Below are positions 1 to 8,643 of a stretch of DNA of 60,429 nucleotides, piece after piece. The DNA is from Gemmataceae bacterium (GTDB lineage: Bacteria > Planctomycetota > Planctomycetia > Gemmatales > Gemmataceae), in contig JAIEPT010000007.1 of assembly GCA_019748295.1 (NCBI GenBank), positions 1 through 60,429 on the forward strand. The letters run 5' to 3'. Numbering within the stretch: the stretch's first letter is position 1; each line of letters starts with the position of its first letter. The notes under the pieces are model-generated. The model did not search any database, had not been told where the DNA came from, and was given only the letters and a program-made list of their open reading frames with translations. Position numbers and translations under genes: made by a program.

Positions 1-118
1 GAGCGTCGTGGCGAACTCTTTCAGAGTTCCTTGGCAAGTGGGGGGCGTATACCCAGTGTTGGCTCCCGATGGTCGCCAACCCTGGGCTTTGCTGGGAAAC
101 GCTTTCAGCGTTTCGCGG
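1..118 (+). repeat. Half copy of dispersed palindromic repeat (family A)
   Basis: This is one arm of a repeat seen complete at 43397-43655 and 45548-45811. It starts with a small hairpin (GAACTCTTTCAGAGTTC), continues through CCAACCCTGGGCTTTGCTGG and ends with a second hairpin around AACGCTTTCAGCGTT. In frame it reads as a peptide containing PWALLGNAFSV, but this is repeat sequence and not a gene. The other arm lies before the window start. Confidence 0.8.
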
Positions 119-251
119 TCCTCGCCTAAATCGGGGCCGCGCTTGGAATCGCCGGGTTGTGCGTCTACAATCGGTCCGAATCAGGCTGGCCCTTGCGACG
201 CACTTGGAATCGCCCAGGCGTGCGGGCCGACACCTCCAGGAGACCACCGCC

Positions 252-989
252 ATGACGATGTTGACCCGACGCGAGATGTTGCGAACCGCCGGCGTGGGCG
301 CCGCCGCCCTTGTTGGGTTCGGAAACGCACCACAAGTCTTCGCCCAGCAACCGGCTCCGCCTGCCGGCCCGCACACGCTTCCCAAGCTGCCTTACGAAAA
401 CAACGCATTGGCTCCGCACATCGACGAACGCACGATGCGGATTCACCATACGCTGCACCACCAGGCCTACATCAACAACCTCAATACCGCCCTCCAGGGG
501 CAGGCGGAACTGCGCCGGCTTTCGATCACGGATCTGGTCAAGAACGTCGCCAAGGCTCCCGAGAACATTCGCCAGGCCCTCATCAACAACGGCGGCGGGC
601 ATTACAATCACTCGATGTTCTGGGAAATCATGGCCCCGCCCCGCGGCGGCGATGCCAAGAACGAACCTGCCGGAGCTTTGGCGGAAGCGATCAACACGAC
701 CTTCGAATCGTTCGGCGCCTTCCAACGCCTCTTCAAGCAGGGCGCCCTCGGGCGATTCGGCAGCGGCTGGACGTGGCTGGTGTGGTCGAACAATCGCCTC
801 AGCATCGTCAGCACCGCCAATCAGGACTGCCCGCTGATGAACGGCAGCTACCCGGTGCTTGGGATCGATGTATGGGAACACGCTTACTATCTGAACTACC
901 AAAACCGCCGGGCCGATTATGTCGATGCCTGGTGGAACGTGGTGAACTGGACCGCGGTGGGCCAACGCTTCCAAACCGCACGAGCGTAG
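252..989 (+). CDS. Superoxide dismutase (Fe/Mn), Tat-exported
   Basis: Converts superoxide to hydrogen peroxide and oxygen. The start at 252 gives a twin-arginine signal (TRREMLRTAG, then a hydrophobic stretch, cleavage near VFAQQ), so the mature enzyme should be outside the cytoplasm. After that the Fe/Mn SOD fold follows in order: LPKLPYENNALAPHID, the metal/active-site block HHTLHHQAY, GGGHYNHSMFW, FGSGWTWL and the metal-ligand block DVWEHAYYLNY. Length is 245 residues, normal for a family member of about 200 plus a leader. The reading frame is open upstream to 69, but that part is repeat-derived. The last codons and stop lie inside an 18-bp tandem repeat. The metal (Fe or Mn) cannot be told from sequence by eye. 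Confidence 0.93.
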   Translation: MTMLTRREMLRTAGVGAAALVGFGNAPQVFAQQPAPPAGPHTLPKLPYENNALAPHIDERTMRIHHTLHHQAYINNLNTALQGQAELRRLSITDLVKNVAKAPENIRQALINNGGGHYNHSMFWEIMAPPRGGDAKNEPAGALAEAINTTFESFGAFQRLFKQGALGRFGSGWTWLVWSNNRLSIVSTANQDCPLMNGSYPVLGIDVWEHAYYLNYQNRRADYVDAWWNVVNWTAVGQRFQTARA

Positions 990-1047
990 CTGCCCGCACG
1001 AGCGTAGCTGCCCGCACGAGCGTAGCTGCCCGCACGAGCGTAGCTGC
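977..1047 (+). repeat. 18-bp tandem repeat, about four copies, overlapping the SOD stop
   Basis: The unit CGCACGAGCGTAGCTGCC occurs at 977, 995, 1013 and 1031 (the last copy is one base short). The first unit supplies the final Ala codons and TAG stop of the superoxide dismutase gene. Every unit carries the same in-frame TAG. Confidence 0.95.
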
Positions 1048-1050
1048 GTC

Positions 1051-1100
1051 TCTTGCTCCCCTCTCCGCTTGGCGGAGAGGGGCTGGGGGTGAGGGGGCGG
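1051..1100. repeat. Dispersed hairpin repeat (family D, GGAGAGGGGC type)
   Basis: Pattern of CCCTCTCC, short loop, GGAGAGGG, then GGGGGTGAGGG. Variants of this motif recur at 9271-9305, 13363-13660, 18280-18370, 40230-40270, 50104-50341, 51795-52034 and at the window end. It lies downstream of a gene end, where it could act as a transcription terminator. Confidence 0.8.
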
Positions 1101-1177
1101 CTCGGCGCAGCAATTGATGTCGATCCAGAAGTGTCCGCATGGGCTGATTCTCTCGCAAGCCCGCGAAGAGTCGCCTA

Positions 1178-1374
1178 CTAAATCAGCGTGCGCGATTTCG
1201 CCGCAGCACCTTTCGCACGAACCCGAAGCGTTAGTTAGCGAGGGATTCGCGTCGTCCCTCGCTGACGCTTCGGGCTAGTGCGGGCGACTGGCATGTTTTG
1301 ATCCGAAGCGCGACGCCCGCTCTTATTCGAAAGGCCGCTACTAACGCGCCGCCGATTTGCGCACGCTGATTTAG
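1178..1374. mobile_element. MITE-like element with 16-bp terminal inverted repeats (copy 1)
   Basis: Begins CTAAATCAGCGTGCGC and ends with the exact reverse complement. Inside is a nested hairpin built on AACCCGAAGCGT/ACGCTTCGGGCT, followed by GGCGACTGGCATGTTTTGAT. A second copy with the same ends and order lies at 29298-29508. No coding capacity and no clear target-site duplication were seen, so the MITE label is inference. Confidence 0.6.
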
Positions 1375-1396
1375 CCGACGCCGTCGCTGCGGAGGT

Positions 1397-1437
1397 AAGG
1401 CGAGCGGCAGGAGACCGTCTACCTTGCTCTCCTCCGG
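1397..1437 (+). repeat. Dispersed repeat arm (family E)
   Basis: Contains AAGGCGAGCGGCAGGAGA followed by a GTCTACCT block. The same arm occurs at 18347-18409 (reverse), 22267-22342 (as a palindrome of two arms) and 40209-40271. It sits downstream of the minus-strand methyltransferase stop. Confidence 0.75.
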
Positions 1438-1506
1438 CAGGGAACCGACCGTCCTCAGATCGTGACGTCTGCAACGACGGGTTCGGCCGAGCGTCCTTTC
1501 GCTTCC

Positions 1507-2520
1507 TCAGCGTTTCGCCAGCATGTTGAATCCCACGAGCAGGCTCCCCTGGAGCCCCGCCGGTTCCCACTCAACAACCTCACATCCGGCCTGGGCTAGC
1601 AGTGTTTTGAATCGCCGAACCGTCCCAAACGCGCGGCCCCCCGAGAAGCGGCCCCCTGGCGCCGGCTGCCAGCCCGTCAATGCCAGGGTGATGCCGACGG
1701 CAGCGTCCCGCAACCGACAGACCAGGGCACGGCCGTTTGGCGCGGCGCGGGCCAGTCGCCAATCGAATCCGGGGCCCTCGACACGGAGGCAGAGGAGTCC
1801 GCCGGGACGTAGCACGCGCACCATCTCCCGCAAGGCCCGGCCCTGGTGCATGTAGTTGATGGCTACCCGGCAGATCGCTTGCGTGAACTGGCTGTCGTCG
1901 AAGGGTAGGGTCTCGGCCGACCCCCGCACGAAGCGGATGGGCTGAGCACTTCCCTCGTCCATGAGACAGCCGAGTGCCAGGGCCGACAGATCGGCGTCCA
2001 CGCCGACGAACTCCGACGGCCCGTAAGGCCTCAGCCGCTGGAGCGTCTGACCGGCGCCGCAGCCGATGTCCACGACCCGGCTCGCGGGAGTGAGGCTGTC
2101 GAGGAAGCGGGGTGGAAGGAATTGCTCATTCACCCCCTGCACGCGATACTCTCCCAAGTGGTAGGCAACGGCTTTTCCCAAGGGGTTCAGCCCGGACTTT
2201 GCCTCCCCGAGGTTTGTGCCTTGCAGTTCCGCCCAGGCTTCGGGTGGCAAGGGTTTGCCGGCGCCAAGAGTCTCCAGCCAGGGCCCAGCGAGGTGGAGAA
2301 AACCCTTGGGCCACGCCCAAATGGCCTCGGCCGCCGAATCAGCTCCGCCCAAGAAATCGGGAACCAGGCCTCCGCGGAGGCTAACGGTTTCCGCCCGACA
2401 ACGGCAGCAGCCGCGCCCCCTTTCCCACCGAAGAGTGATTTTGCAAACCGGACAGCGCAAACCCAGGACGGGCGAATACTCCCGCGCGCGATGCGAAGAC
2501 GTGGGTTCGGATTTGCTCAT
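1507..2520 (-). CDS. Class I SAM-dependent methyltransferase with N-terminal zinc-ribbon-like segment
   Basis: Predicted to move a methyl group from S-adenosylmethionine to an unknown acceptor. The first 60 residues carry two Cys pairs (CPVC and CCRC) like the small Trm112-type region that precedes many methyltransferases. The SAM-binding motif I is VVDIGCGAGQTL near residue 145, followed by GVDADLSALALG and, in motif post-I/IV order, VRGSAETLPFDDSQF and REMVRVLRPGGLLCLRVEGPG. Length is 337. It stands alone on the minus strand, with repeats on both sides. The substrate could be a quinone, lipid or RNA; nothing in the context decides. Confidence 0.8.
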   Translation of the reverse strand: MSKSEPTSSHRAREYSPVLGLRCPVCKITLRWERGRGCCRCRAETVSLRGGLVPDFLGGADSAAEAIWAWPKGFLHLAGPWLETLGAGKPLPPEAWAELQGTNLGEAKSGLNPLGKAVAYHLGEYRVQGVNEQFLPPRFLDSLTPASRVVDIGCGAGQTLQRLRPYGPSEFVGVDADLSALALGCLMDEGSAQPIRFVRGSAETLPFDDSQFTQAICRVAINYMHQGRALREMVRVLRPGGLLCLRVEGPGFDWRLARAAPNGRALVCRLRDAAVGITLALTGWQPAPGGRFSGGRAFGTVRRFKTLLAQAGCEVVEWEPAGLQGSLLVGFNMLAKR

Positions 2521-2586
2521 GGCGGCACGCTCATTCCATTAATCGGATGTCAAAGGACTGCCGAACGACAAAAAGGTTCGATCAGA

Positions 2587-2700
2587 GTGGTCCTCACGCT
2601 CCGCGTGAGGTCAGCGGCGATGCAAAGTTCGTCCGCGGAACGTATTCTGGGTTCGATTGTCTGTCATTCCACCGCGGCTGACCTCACGCGGCTGTCTCCG
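2587..2700. repeat. Degenerate copy of inverted repeat family C (CCTCACGCTCCGCGTGAGG)
   Basis: Left arm GTGGTCCTCACGCTCCGC with GTCAGCGGCGATG at 2587-2622. A diverged right arm (CGCGGCTGACCTCACGCGG) follows at 2670-2690. Better copies are at 33047-33239 and 36316-36502. Confidence 0.75.
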
Positions 2701-2847
2701 CGGCGCGAGGGCTGGCGATTATCGTAGGTCCAACGCAGGGCGTTCCCACGCGCGGCCAAGTTTCTACAATGCCGACGAGCGCCCAAAGGACCCCTCGCAC
2801 GGCCGATTTCTCTCGCGGCCGCCCGCTTCGTTCAAGGAATCCATTCG

Positions 2848-3225
2848 ATGCCCAAGATCACGATCGCGAACGAGAAGAAGGAAATCGAAGTCCCCGCCGG
2901 CGCCAATCTCCGCGACGAACTGAAAAAGGCGGGAGTCGAAACCAACCCGGGCCTGTCGCGGGTGCTCAATTGCCGCGGCAACGGTCTGTGCGGCACGTGC
3001 CGCGTGATGGTCAAGAAGGGGATGGAAGGCATCACCCCCAAGGGATTGAAGGAAAAGTTCACCTTCGTCGCCCACCCGATGGCTCTCTTCGCCAGCATCG
3101 GCCATGAAGACGAGATCCGCCTCGCCTGCCAATGCACCGTCAACGGCGACTGCACGATCGAAGTGCGGCCCGAGATGAACTGGTCGGGCGATAACTTTTG
3201 GCAAAAACCCTATCCGAACAAGTAG
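2848..3225 (+). CDS. 2Fe-2S ferredoxin-like protein
   Basis: Small electron carrier. The plant-type 2Fe-2S ligand pattern is visible: NCRGNGLCGTC gives C-x5-C-x2-C, and the fourth Cys is in the later LACQCTVNGDC segment near residue 95. The N-terminal strand KITIANEKKEIEVPAGANL is the usual beta-grasp opening. Length is 125 residues, slightly longer than a free ferredoxin because of a tail after the cluster. The start is supported by AAGGAA eleven bases upstream. A family F hairpin follows the stop and probably ends the transcript. No redox partner gene adjoins it. Confidence 0.85.
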   Translation: MPKITIANEKKEIEVPAGANLRDELKKAGVETNPGLSRVLNCRGNGLCGTCRVMVKKGMEGITPKGLKEKFTFVAHPMALFASIGHEDEIRLACQCTVNGDCTIEVRPEMNWSGDNFWQKPYPNK

Positions 3226-3253
3226 GAAACGTTTCGAAACCCTCCGTGGTGGG

Positions 3254-3317
3254 GTCTTCCGCTTGCGGCTTAGCGAGAACCGGACATTCTCCGAACGCTA
3301 AGCCGCAAGCGGAAGAC
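3254..3317. terminator. Long palindrome (family F), possible bidirectional terminator
   Basis: Arms GTCTTCCGCTTGCGGCTTAG and its complement, separated by about 24 bases. Related palindromes occur at 18185-18238 and 31562-31628. There is no T-run, so the terminator role is inference. Confidence 0.55.
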
Positions 3318-3364
3318 AAGTTCGAGCCAAGCCTGTTGGGTTGACGCGACCTCGGACGACGGGC

Positions 3365-4102
3365 ATGAACCTCGAAGCGTGCCGAATCGTGCTCGTGAGG
3401 CCGCACTACGCGGGGAACCTCGGTTCGGCCGCGCGCGTGATGCGGAACATGGGCTTGCGCGATCTCGCCCTCGTCGCGCCCGTTGCCGATCCGCTGGAGT
3501 CGCAGGCGTTGCGAATGTCGACGCACGGCGAGTCCATTCTTCGCTCCGCAACCATCTATCCAACGCTCGCCGCCGCGATTGCGGATCGCACTTTCGTCGC
3601 GGGCACTTCGTCGGTTCATGGCGGACTTTTCCGAAAGCAAGTTGCCGGAGTGCCCGACGATGTGCTCGAGGAGATGGCCGCGGACATCGCGAGATTGGGA
3701 TCCCCGGCGATCGTCTTCGGGCCGGAACCGAGCGGGCTGACCGATGACGAAATCGCCCAGTGCCACCGGCTGATCGTCATCCCTACCAGCGACGAGTACG
3801 CTTCGCTGAATCTCGCGCAGGCGGTCGCCATCTGCGCCTACGAACTCCGCAAGCAGGCTTTGCGACAAGTCGAATCCATCACGCATGAAAGTCAGCCGGC
3901 GGCGCCGGTGGAGATGCAGGAGCGGGCGTTCGGCCAGCTTCGCGAATCGCTGGAAAGCATCCACTTCCTTTACGGCGACAAAGCGGACGCCTTGATGAAC
4001 GGCATTCGCCACATGCTCCGCAAAGCTCGCCTCACGGAAGCGGAGTGCCGTATGCTCATGGGCATGGCCCGACAAATCCGTTGGCGCAACTCGGTAGAAT
4101 GA
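3365..4102 (+). CDS. TrmJ/LasT-type SPOUT RNA methyltransferase
   Basis: Predicted 2'-O-methyltransferase acting on tRNA or rRNA with SAM. The SPOUT fold signatures of the TrmH superfamily are clear: IVLVRPHYAGNLGSAARVMRN at the start (the N-x-G-xxAR motif 1), FVAGTSS, then IVFGPEPSGLTDDEI (motif 2) and IPTSDEYASLNLAQAVAI (motif 3). The C-terminal 80 residues are a helical extension as in TrmJ. Start taken at ATG 3365 (245 residues); a TTG at 3341 is also in frame but adds nothing conserved. The next gene starts four bases after the stop, so the two are probably co-transcribed. Confidence 0.88.
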   Translation: MNLEACRIVLVRPHYAGNLGSAARVMRNMGLRDLALVAPVADPLESQALRMSTHGESILRSATIYPTLAAAIADRTFVAGTSSVHGGLFRKQVAGVPDDVLEEMAADIARLGSPAIVFGPEPSGLTDDEIAQCHRLIVIPTSDEYASLNLAQAVAICAYELRKQALRQVESITHESQPAAPVEMQERAFGQLRESLESIHFLYGDKADALMNGIRHMLRKARLTEAECRMLMGMARQIRWRNSVE

Positions 4103-4106
4103 CCGC

Positions 4107-5930
4107 ATGCGATTCGCTTTCGTAGTGCTGTTGATCGGTTGGAGGGGTGTTCTGCACGCCGCCGACGCCGACATCGTTTCCCGCCCGGCAACCTGGGATG
4201 TGGTAGTCGGCTTCGCGGAACACCGCTTTCTCACTTCGACATTCCAAGAGCACGTCCGCGAAGAGATCGGCGATCGCCTGCGAGCGGCGTTGGGCGATGC
4301 GGTCAACGTTACGATTCGCGGCGCGGATCCGCTGCTGCCGCAAGTGCTCACCCGCGGATTTGGGACGCTCGACCGACTTGATCGGATCAGCGATCGTCAT
4401 CTGGCGTACCTCGTCGTTCGCTTCCATGAAGGACGATACGAACTGGAAGCGCGCCAATTCGTCGGCCCCGCCGGGTTCGCATTGCCCGCGGCATCGCCAT
4501 TATTCACGGCCGACCGGCGCGACGTGAGCCGACTTGCGTCGCAGTTGTTGCTGAATCATTTTTCCCCCGTGGGCATCGTGGACGCTTCTGTGCAGATTCT
4601 GCTCGAAGGGGGCAAATTGGGGCTGGATGCTCGGGTCAAACCAGGCGATGCCTTCGCCATCTTTCAGGTTCAGCAAGACGGCGCGGCGCAACGCTCGGCA
4701 CGCATTCCGTGGCTGCTGCTCGAAGCGACGGCCCCGCCGCGCGACGGCGTGGTGGCCAGCAAGCTGTGGCGACGATTTGCGGAAGACGATGTGAAACCGA
4801 AGGTAGGCGTCGTCCGCTTTGTCGCGGTCAAACTCCCGGCTCGCAAGGACACCCTACGCCTGCGTTTCGTCGAGGAGCCGCGCGAACGGCCGCTCGCTGG
4901 GCTGACGCTCGAAGTGCTCTCGGGCGGACGCGGTTCGAAGCAGGAACTCGTTACCGATCGAAATGGCCTGGCGACGACCGACAAGGCGATCGACCGGTTT
5001 GCCCTCGTTCGCGTCATGCAGGGGGCGAAGGTCCGCACTCAATTTCCGGTCCCCTTGATCGACGACCGTCCCGTGCTGGTGCCGCTCTCCGCTCGGCCGG
5101 AGCAGGACGAACTGGGGGGCCTGGAGTTTCGCCGCGACCTGTGGATTCGCCGCGTGATCGACGACCTTTCGCAGTCGGCCGATCGCGTCGCGGATCTGAA
5201 TCGCCTATTGGGCAAATCGCTGGATGAAGCGTTGGTCGGCAGCAAGGCGAGCCTGCAATGGCTGGACGAACGGCTGGCCCTGCACCTGGAAGAACGCTCT
5301 CACCTCGCCAAGGCTGCGAAGGAACGCAACATCACCGAGGCGGCTCTGCAACTTGCTCCCGCGGAAGCGACGCTGGGGGACCTTCGCAAACGCCGCGAGC
5401 AACTGGCGGAGTTCGTCGGCCGCCTTGAGAAAGCAGTCGAACAGGCGCAAAGCGAGCAAACGAAAGCGATCGCCCAGCAAGTCGAACGGGCGCGGCTGCT
5501 CGAATCGCAAGGGGACGCGGAAGAAGCGATTCGCGGTTTGGAAGCCGCGCTCAAAGTGCGGGATGAGGCTTCCGTCCGCGAACAACTCGAACGGCTGCGG
5601 AAACTGTGGGAGCCGAAATCGCCGGCTCATGCCGAGGCTCGCACCTTTTTGCTGAAGACGTGGCCCCGCGTCGAACCGCGGGAACTGCCCAAGAAACTGG
5701 ACGAAGCCCGGCGTGCATTGTCTGTCGTTCGCGAAGCGGGGGATGGGCTGACGCTGACGAAGCTGCGATTCGTCGATGCGTCGCTTGCCGTGCAAATCAA
5801 GAAACGCCTCGACGCGGTTCGCAGTCGCACTGACGACGAGGCGCGGACTGAGTCACGCATGCTGCGCGAAGCGGCGGAAAACTTGGGCCGCTTTCATACG
5901 CAGGTGCTTGCTGTTAGCAAGAAGGAGTGA
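4107..5930 (+). CDS. Secreted protein of unknown function with C-terminal coiled coil
   Basis: I do not recognise a named family. A short hydrophobic leader (MRFAFVVLLIGWRGVLHAADA) suggests export. Residues about 25-330 are mixed alpha/beta with no catalytic motif I can name. Residues about 340-520 are rich in Glu, Arg, Ala and Leu with heptad-like spacing and read as coiled coil (for example LRKRREQLAEFVGRLEKAVE). Length is 607. It follows the RNA methyltransferase by four bases, so they likely share a message, but nothing else links their roles. Probably a planctomycete-specific envelope protein. Confidence 0.7.
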   Translation: MRFAFVVLLIGWRGVLHAADADIVSRPATWDVVVGFAEHRFLTSTFQEHVREEIGDRLRAALGDAVNVTIRGADPLLPQVLTRGFGTLDRLDRISDRHLAYLVVRFHEGRYELEARQFVGPAGFALPAASPLFTADRRDVSRLASQLLLNHFSPVGIVDASVQILLEGGKLGLDARVKPGDAFAIFQVQQDGAAQRSARIPWLLLEATAPPRDGVVASKLWRRFAEDDVKPKVGVVRFVAVKLPARKDTLRLRFVEEPRERPLAGLTLEVLSGGRGSKQELVTDRNGLATTDKAIDRFALVRVMQGAKVRTQFPVPLIDDRPVLVPLSARPEQDELGGLEFRRDLWIRRVIDDLSQSADRVADLNRLLGKSLDEALVGSKASLQWLDERLALHLEERSHLAKAAKERNITEAALQLAPAEATLGDLRKRREQLAEFVGRLEKAVEQAQSEQTKAIAQQVERARLLESQGDAEEAIRGLEAALKVRDEASVREQLERLRKLWEPKSPAHAEARTFLLKTWPRVEPRELPKKLDEARRALSVVREAGDGLTLTKLRFVDASLAVQIKKRLDAVRSRTDDEARTESRMLREAAENLGRFHTQVLAVSKKE

Positions 5931-6247
5931 CGGGTTTGTTGCCTTGCGAAGAGCGAAGAGCTGGTTTCTATCCGAGTTGGCCGAGGACCGGGAGGGCGAG
6001 GCGGGCGAGGCTCCTGCCGAGCTGGTGTTGCAGAAAACTCGCAAAAAAAAATGTCCGAAGCAGGGAACATGTGCCCCCGAATGGTCGCGAACCACGCCAG
6101 GGGTTCTCCGTTTCGCCTGGGCTTGCGGATGGAACCGCGGCGGCGCGGCTTCAGCAAGCCAAAGCCGCACACGCTCAAGCAGATCGCCATTGGCGAGATC
6201 GCCATTGGCGAGATCGCCATCGGGCAGCGGGGCTCGGTCGAGGACGT
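5931..6247. other. Intergenic region with 15-bp tandem repeat
   Basis: This 317-base gap between convergent genes holds three copies of a 15-bp unit (AGATCGCCATTGGCG) at 6181-6225, the third diverged. It also holds a GGGCGAGGCTCCTGCCGAG segment near 5996 that resembles one near 31752. No gene with convincing codon structure was seen on either strand. Confidence 0.7.
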
Positions 6248-7141
6248 TCAACCGCGGCGAAGCGGTTCGTCCAGGCGGCGCAGGCTCAGCCGGAGAAGAT
6301 AGGTATATCCTGAGTGGAACAGGGTTGCCGAGAGTTTCAGGTAACGAAGGTAACGAGCCACGACCTGGGCGCCCACGAGTGCTTCGGCTTCGGCCCGATG
6401 CGCGAGCAGGCGCTTTTGCCACACACGGCAGGTGCGGCGATAATCGTCGCGGTCGTTTTGCAGGGTCACGATCTCAAACAGTCCGCCTGCGGCCGCCACG
6501 AGATTGGCCAGCGTCGGCACGTCGGTTTCGGGGAAAATCTCGTGCAGCAAAAACGCGTGACCGGGCGACTGGCGACTGGTTTCCCGGTCGAGGTTGCCGT
6601 AGGTGATTGTCTGAAGCGAGAGAAAACCGCCGGGCACGAGCCAGTCGTGACAGCGCCCGAAGAAAGCCCGGTAAGCGGCGACTTTCTCCTCCTCGGTCCA
6701 TTCCGGTCGGGCGAAGTGCTCGAACGCACCAATGGAAATGGCGGCGTCATAAGGTTCGTCGGGGGCATGATCCTCCCAGGCTTCCAGGCGCACGTCCACG
6801 CCGGGCAACCGGCGTCCAACGACGTGCATGGCCTGTTGTCGGCTTAGGGTGAGTCCCGTGGCCCGGCCGACGCCATGCGTTTCGACTAACCGGGCGAGCA
6901 GAGCGCCCCAACCGCAGCCGACATCGAGAACCCGGCCGACACCCGCGGCACGGGCGCGCAGGATATGATGATCGAGTTTGCGCAGTTGCGCCTGTTCGAG
7001 TTCGTCGTCGGTATCGGTCTCGTTCCAGAGGGCACAGGAGTAGCAAAGGGTGGGATCGAGCCAGAGCTTGTAGAACTCGTTGCCCGCGTCGTAATGACTT
7101 CGAATGGCTTCCGGCGACGCTCCGCGTTTAATGGTCTGCAT
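6248..7141 (-). CDS. Cyclopropane-fatty-acyl-phospholipid synthase-type methyltransferase
   Basis: SAM-dependent enzyme of the CFA/mycolic acid cyclopropane synthase family, expected to modify unsaturated acyl chains in membrane lipids. The family opening is present (IRSHYDAGNEFYKLWLDPTLCYSCALW), as is motif I VLDVGCGWGALLARLVE and the following GLTLSRQQ. FEHFARPEW and FPETDVPTLANL also match family blocks. Length is 297, close to the mycobacterial CmaA type and shorter than E. coli Cfa, so the N-terminal domain of the latter is absent. Lone minus-strand gene. A role in a different C- or N-methylation remains possible. Confidence 0.82.
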   Translation of the reverse strand: MQTIKRGASPEAIRSHYDAGNEFYKLWLDPTLCYSCALWNETDTDDELEQAQLRKLDHHILRARAAGVGRVLDVGCGWGALLARLVETHGVGRATGLTLSRQQAMHVVGRRLPGVDVRLEAWEDHAPDEPYDAAISIGAFEHFARPEWTEEEKVAAYRAFFGRCHDWLVPGGFLSLQTITYGNLDRETSRQSPGHAFLLHEIFPETDVPTLANLVAAAGGLFEIVTLQNDRDDYRRTCRVWQKRLLAHRAEAEALVGAQVVARYLRYLKLSATLFHSGYTYLLRLSLRRLDEPLRRG

Positions 7142-7571
7142 AGCGGCTCCTTGCCCCGACCTGATGGTGAACCGGGGCCACGCCCTGGCGACGAGGACTT
7201 TAACCCGCCACGCCGGGAGATGGAAGCCGATTCTCGATCACGATGCGTCGGCAAACGAGTTATCGGGGCGCGTTCTCGTTTTCGTCGCCTTCTGCTGATA
7301 CAGGGAAAGTACACGACGGGCCTGGCGGAATGCTTGTTTTGCCCCACGTCACCCGCCAAGTCCGTCCAACCGTTGTGCACCGCGGAGGCCTCGCCCTCCC
7401 AGTCTCCTCAGCGGATCTTGCCTCCTCGCCCGCCTCTTGCCCAATTTGACGCCGCACCAGCCCCGTCGATTTCGTATTTTCGCCCTTCGAACCGGAAGTC
7501 GCGCAGCATGGCTTGCCTTCGCGGAGAGAACCTGTTATCTTCCCGCTTCCTCAAGGATGGAGGTCTGTCGC
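7142..7571. other. Divergent intergenic region
   Basis: 430 bases between two divergent methyltransferase genes. It must carry both promoters, but I could not identify convincing -35/-10 boxes. An open frame on the plus strand from 7437 is probably not translated, because a better start with a ribosome site lies at 7572. No repeat family of the window is present except a short CCTCGCCCTCCCAG segment. Confidence 0.5.
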
Positions 7572-8345
7572 ATGGAGGCGACGATGGCGCCCGCATCATC
7601 GATCAACTACTGGCCTGCCGAGGATTGCGCAAAGGCTTTTTGGAGCCAATGCGAACTCCCGCCGTACCAAGAACTGCTCACGCATACGCGTGAGTGGCTC
7701 GATCCCAAGCCGGACCAAAGCTGGCTGGATTTGGGTTGCGGCAGCGGCAATCTTACCCGTTCTTTATGGACGCTCGCCCAAGGCCGGCTTCGCCGCATCC
7801 ATTCGATGGATGTCGCCGCCGTCAATGAACGCGCGTTCGCGAAGCTCCGGGCCGAACTCAACGCTTCGCCCCAGCAGATCAACTTCCGCATCGGCGATTT
7901 CTCGCAAGGTTTGCCCTTCCTCAAGGACGAATCGATCGACGGCGTCGTCTCGGGGCTCGCGCTGCAATATGCCGAGTCGCAGGACGACAATGGCTGGACC
8001 GACGACGGCTACGACCGCATTCTCGGCGAAATCCACCGCGTCCTGAAACCGGGCGGCGAACTGGTTTTCTCCGTCAACGTGCCGCACGCCGCATGGCATC
8101 GCGTGGCTGCCAACGCCCTGGGAGGCATCTTCCAGGCGGATCGCCCGATCCGGTATATCCGCCGGGCTTGGCGAATGTGGACTTACGGCTCCTGGCTCAC
8201 CCGCGAATCCAATCGGGGCCGATTCCACTATCTGCCCTGGGAAACGCTTGAGCAGAAGCTGGCGAAGCAGCGTTTCGTCGATTTGGAACACCGCATCAGC
8301 TACGCGGGCCAAGCGTATCTGATCCGCGCCCGTAAGCCGATCTGA
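7572..8345 (+). CDS. Class I SAM-dependent methyltransferase
   Basis: Motif I is WLDLGCGSGNLTRSLW near residue 50, followed by SMDVAAVNERAF, the acidic loop region FRIGDFSQGLPFLKDESIDGV and EIHRVLKPGGELVFSVNVP, a full class I Rossmann methyltransferase order. The start ATG at 7572 is preceded nine bases upstream by GGAGG, which decides it over upstream in-frame codons at 7437 and 7557. Length 257. The C-terminal half (YIRRAWRMWTYGSWLTRES) resembles UbiE/BioC-like proteins of planctomycetes. Substrate not predictable. Confidence 0.8.
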   Translation: MEATMAPASSINYWPAEDCAKAFWSQCELPPYQELLTHTREWLDPKPDQSWLDLGCGSGNLTRSLWTLAQGRLRRIHSMDVAAVNERAFAKLRAELNASPQQINFRIGDFSQGLPFLKDESIDGVVSGLALQYAESQDDNGWTDDGYDRILGEIHRVLKPGGELVFSVNVPHAAWHRVAANALGGIFQADRPIRYIRRAWRMWTYGSWLTRESNRGRFHYLPWETLEQKLAKQRFVDLEHRISYAGQAYLIRARKPI

Positions 8346-8426
8346 CGAAAACTTCGATGAAACGAACGAGAGCTGCCGCAATCGACGGCAGCTTTTTCTA
8401 TTCGGCGAGCATGAGTTGAGGTGCTC

Positions 8427-8493
8427 TGCACCAACCCGAAGCGTAAGTAAGCGAGGTCAAAGGCTTCCCTCGCTAACGCTTCGGGTTGGTGCA
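8427..8493. repeat. Palindrome (family B inner hairpin)
   Basis: Arms TGCACCAACCCGAAGCG and complement around a short loop. The same AACCCGAAGCGT arm forms the inner hairpin of the MITE-like elements at 1178 and 29298, here without their ends. Confidence 0.8.
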
Positions 8494-8643
8494 GGACGCC
8501 CTTCTCTCGATACGAAAGAACCGCTCGCGACGGACAATGCGAAACCTTGTCGCGGATCGGCGGTTCGCTATACTTCAGGTTCCTGCGGAGCGCGGCGATC
8601 GGGCCGTGCCGCCTGGATATTGGGATCGAAAGCGAGTGCAATC

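Noticed and set aside
977..1047. Tandem units as a CRISPR array
   Set aside because: Units are directly adjacent with no spacers.
8..1117. 369-codon open frame at the left end
   Set aside because: Begins in the family A repeat and crosses the superoxide dismutase gene in another frame; ends in the 18-bp tandem repeat.
5931..6247. Short minus-strand gene from the MAISPMAISPMA peptide
   Set aside because: The peptide is a translation of the 15-bp tandem repeat.
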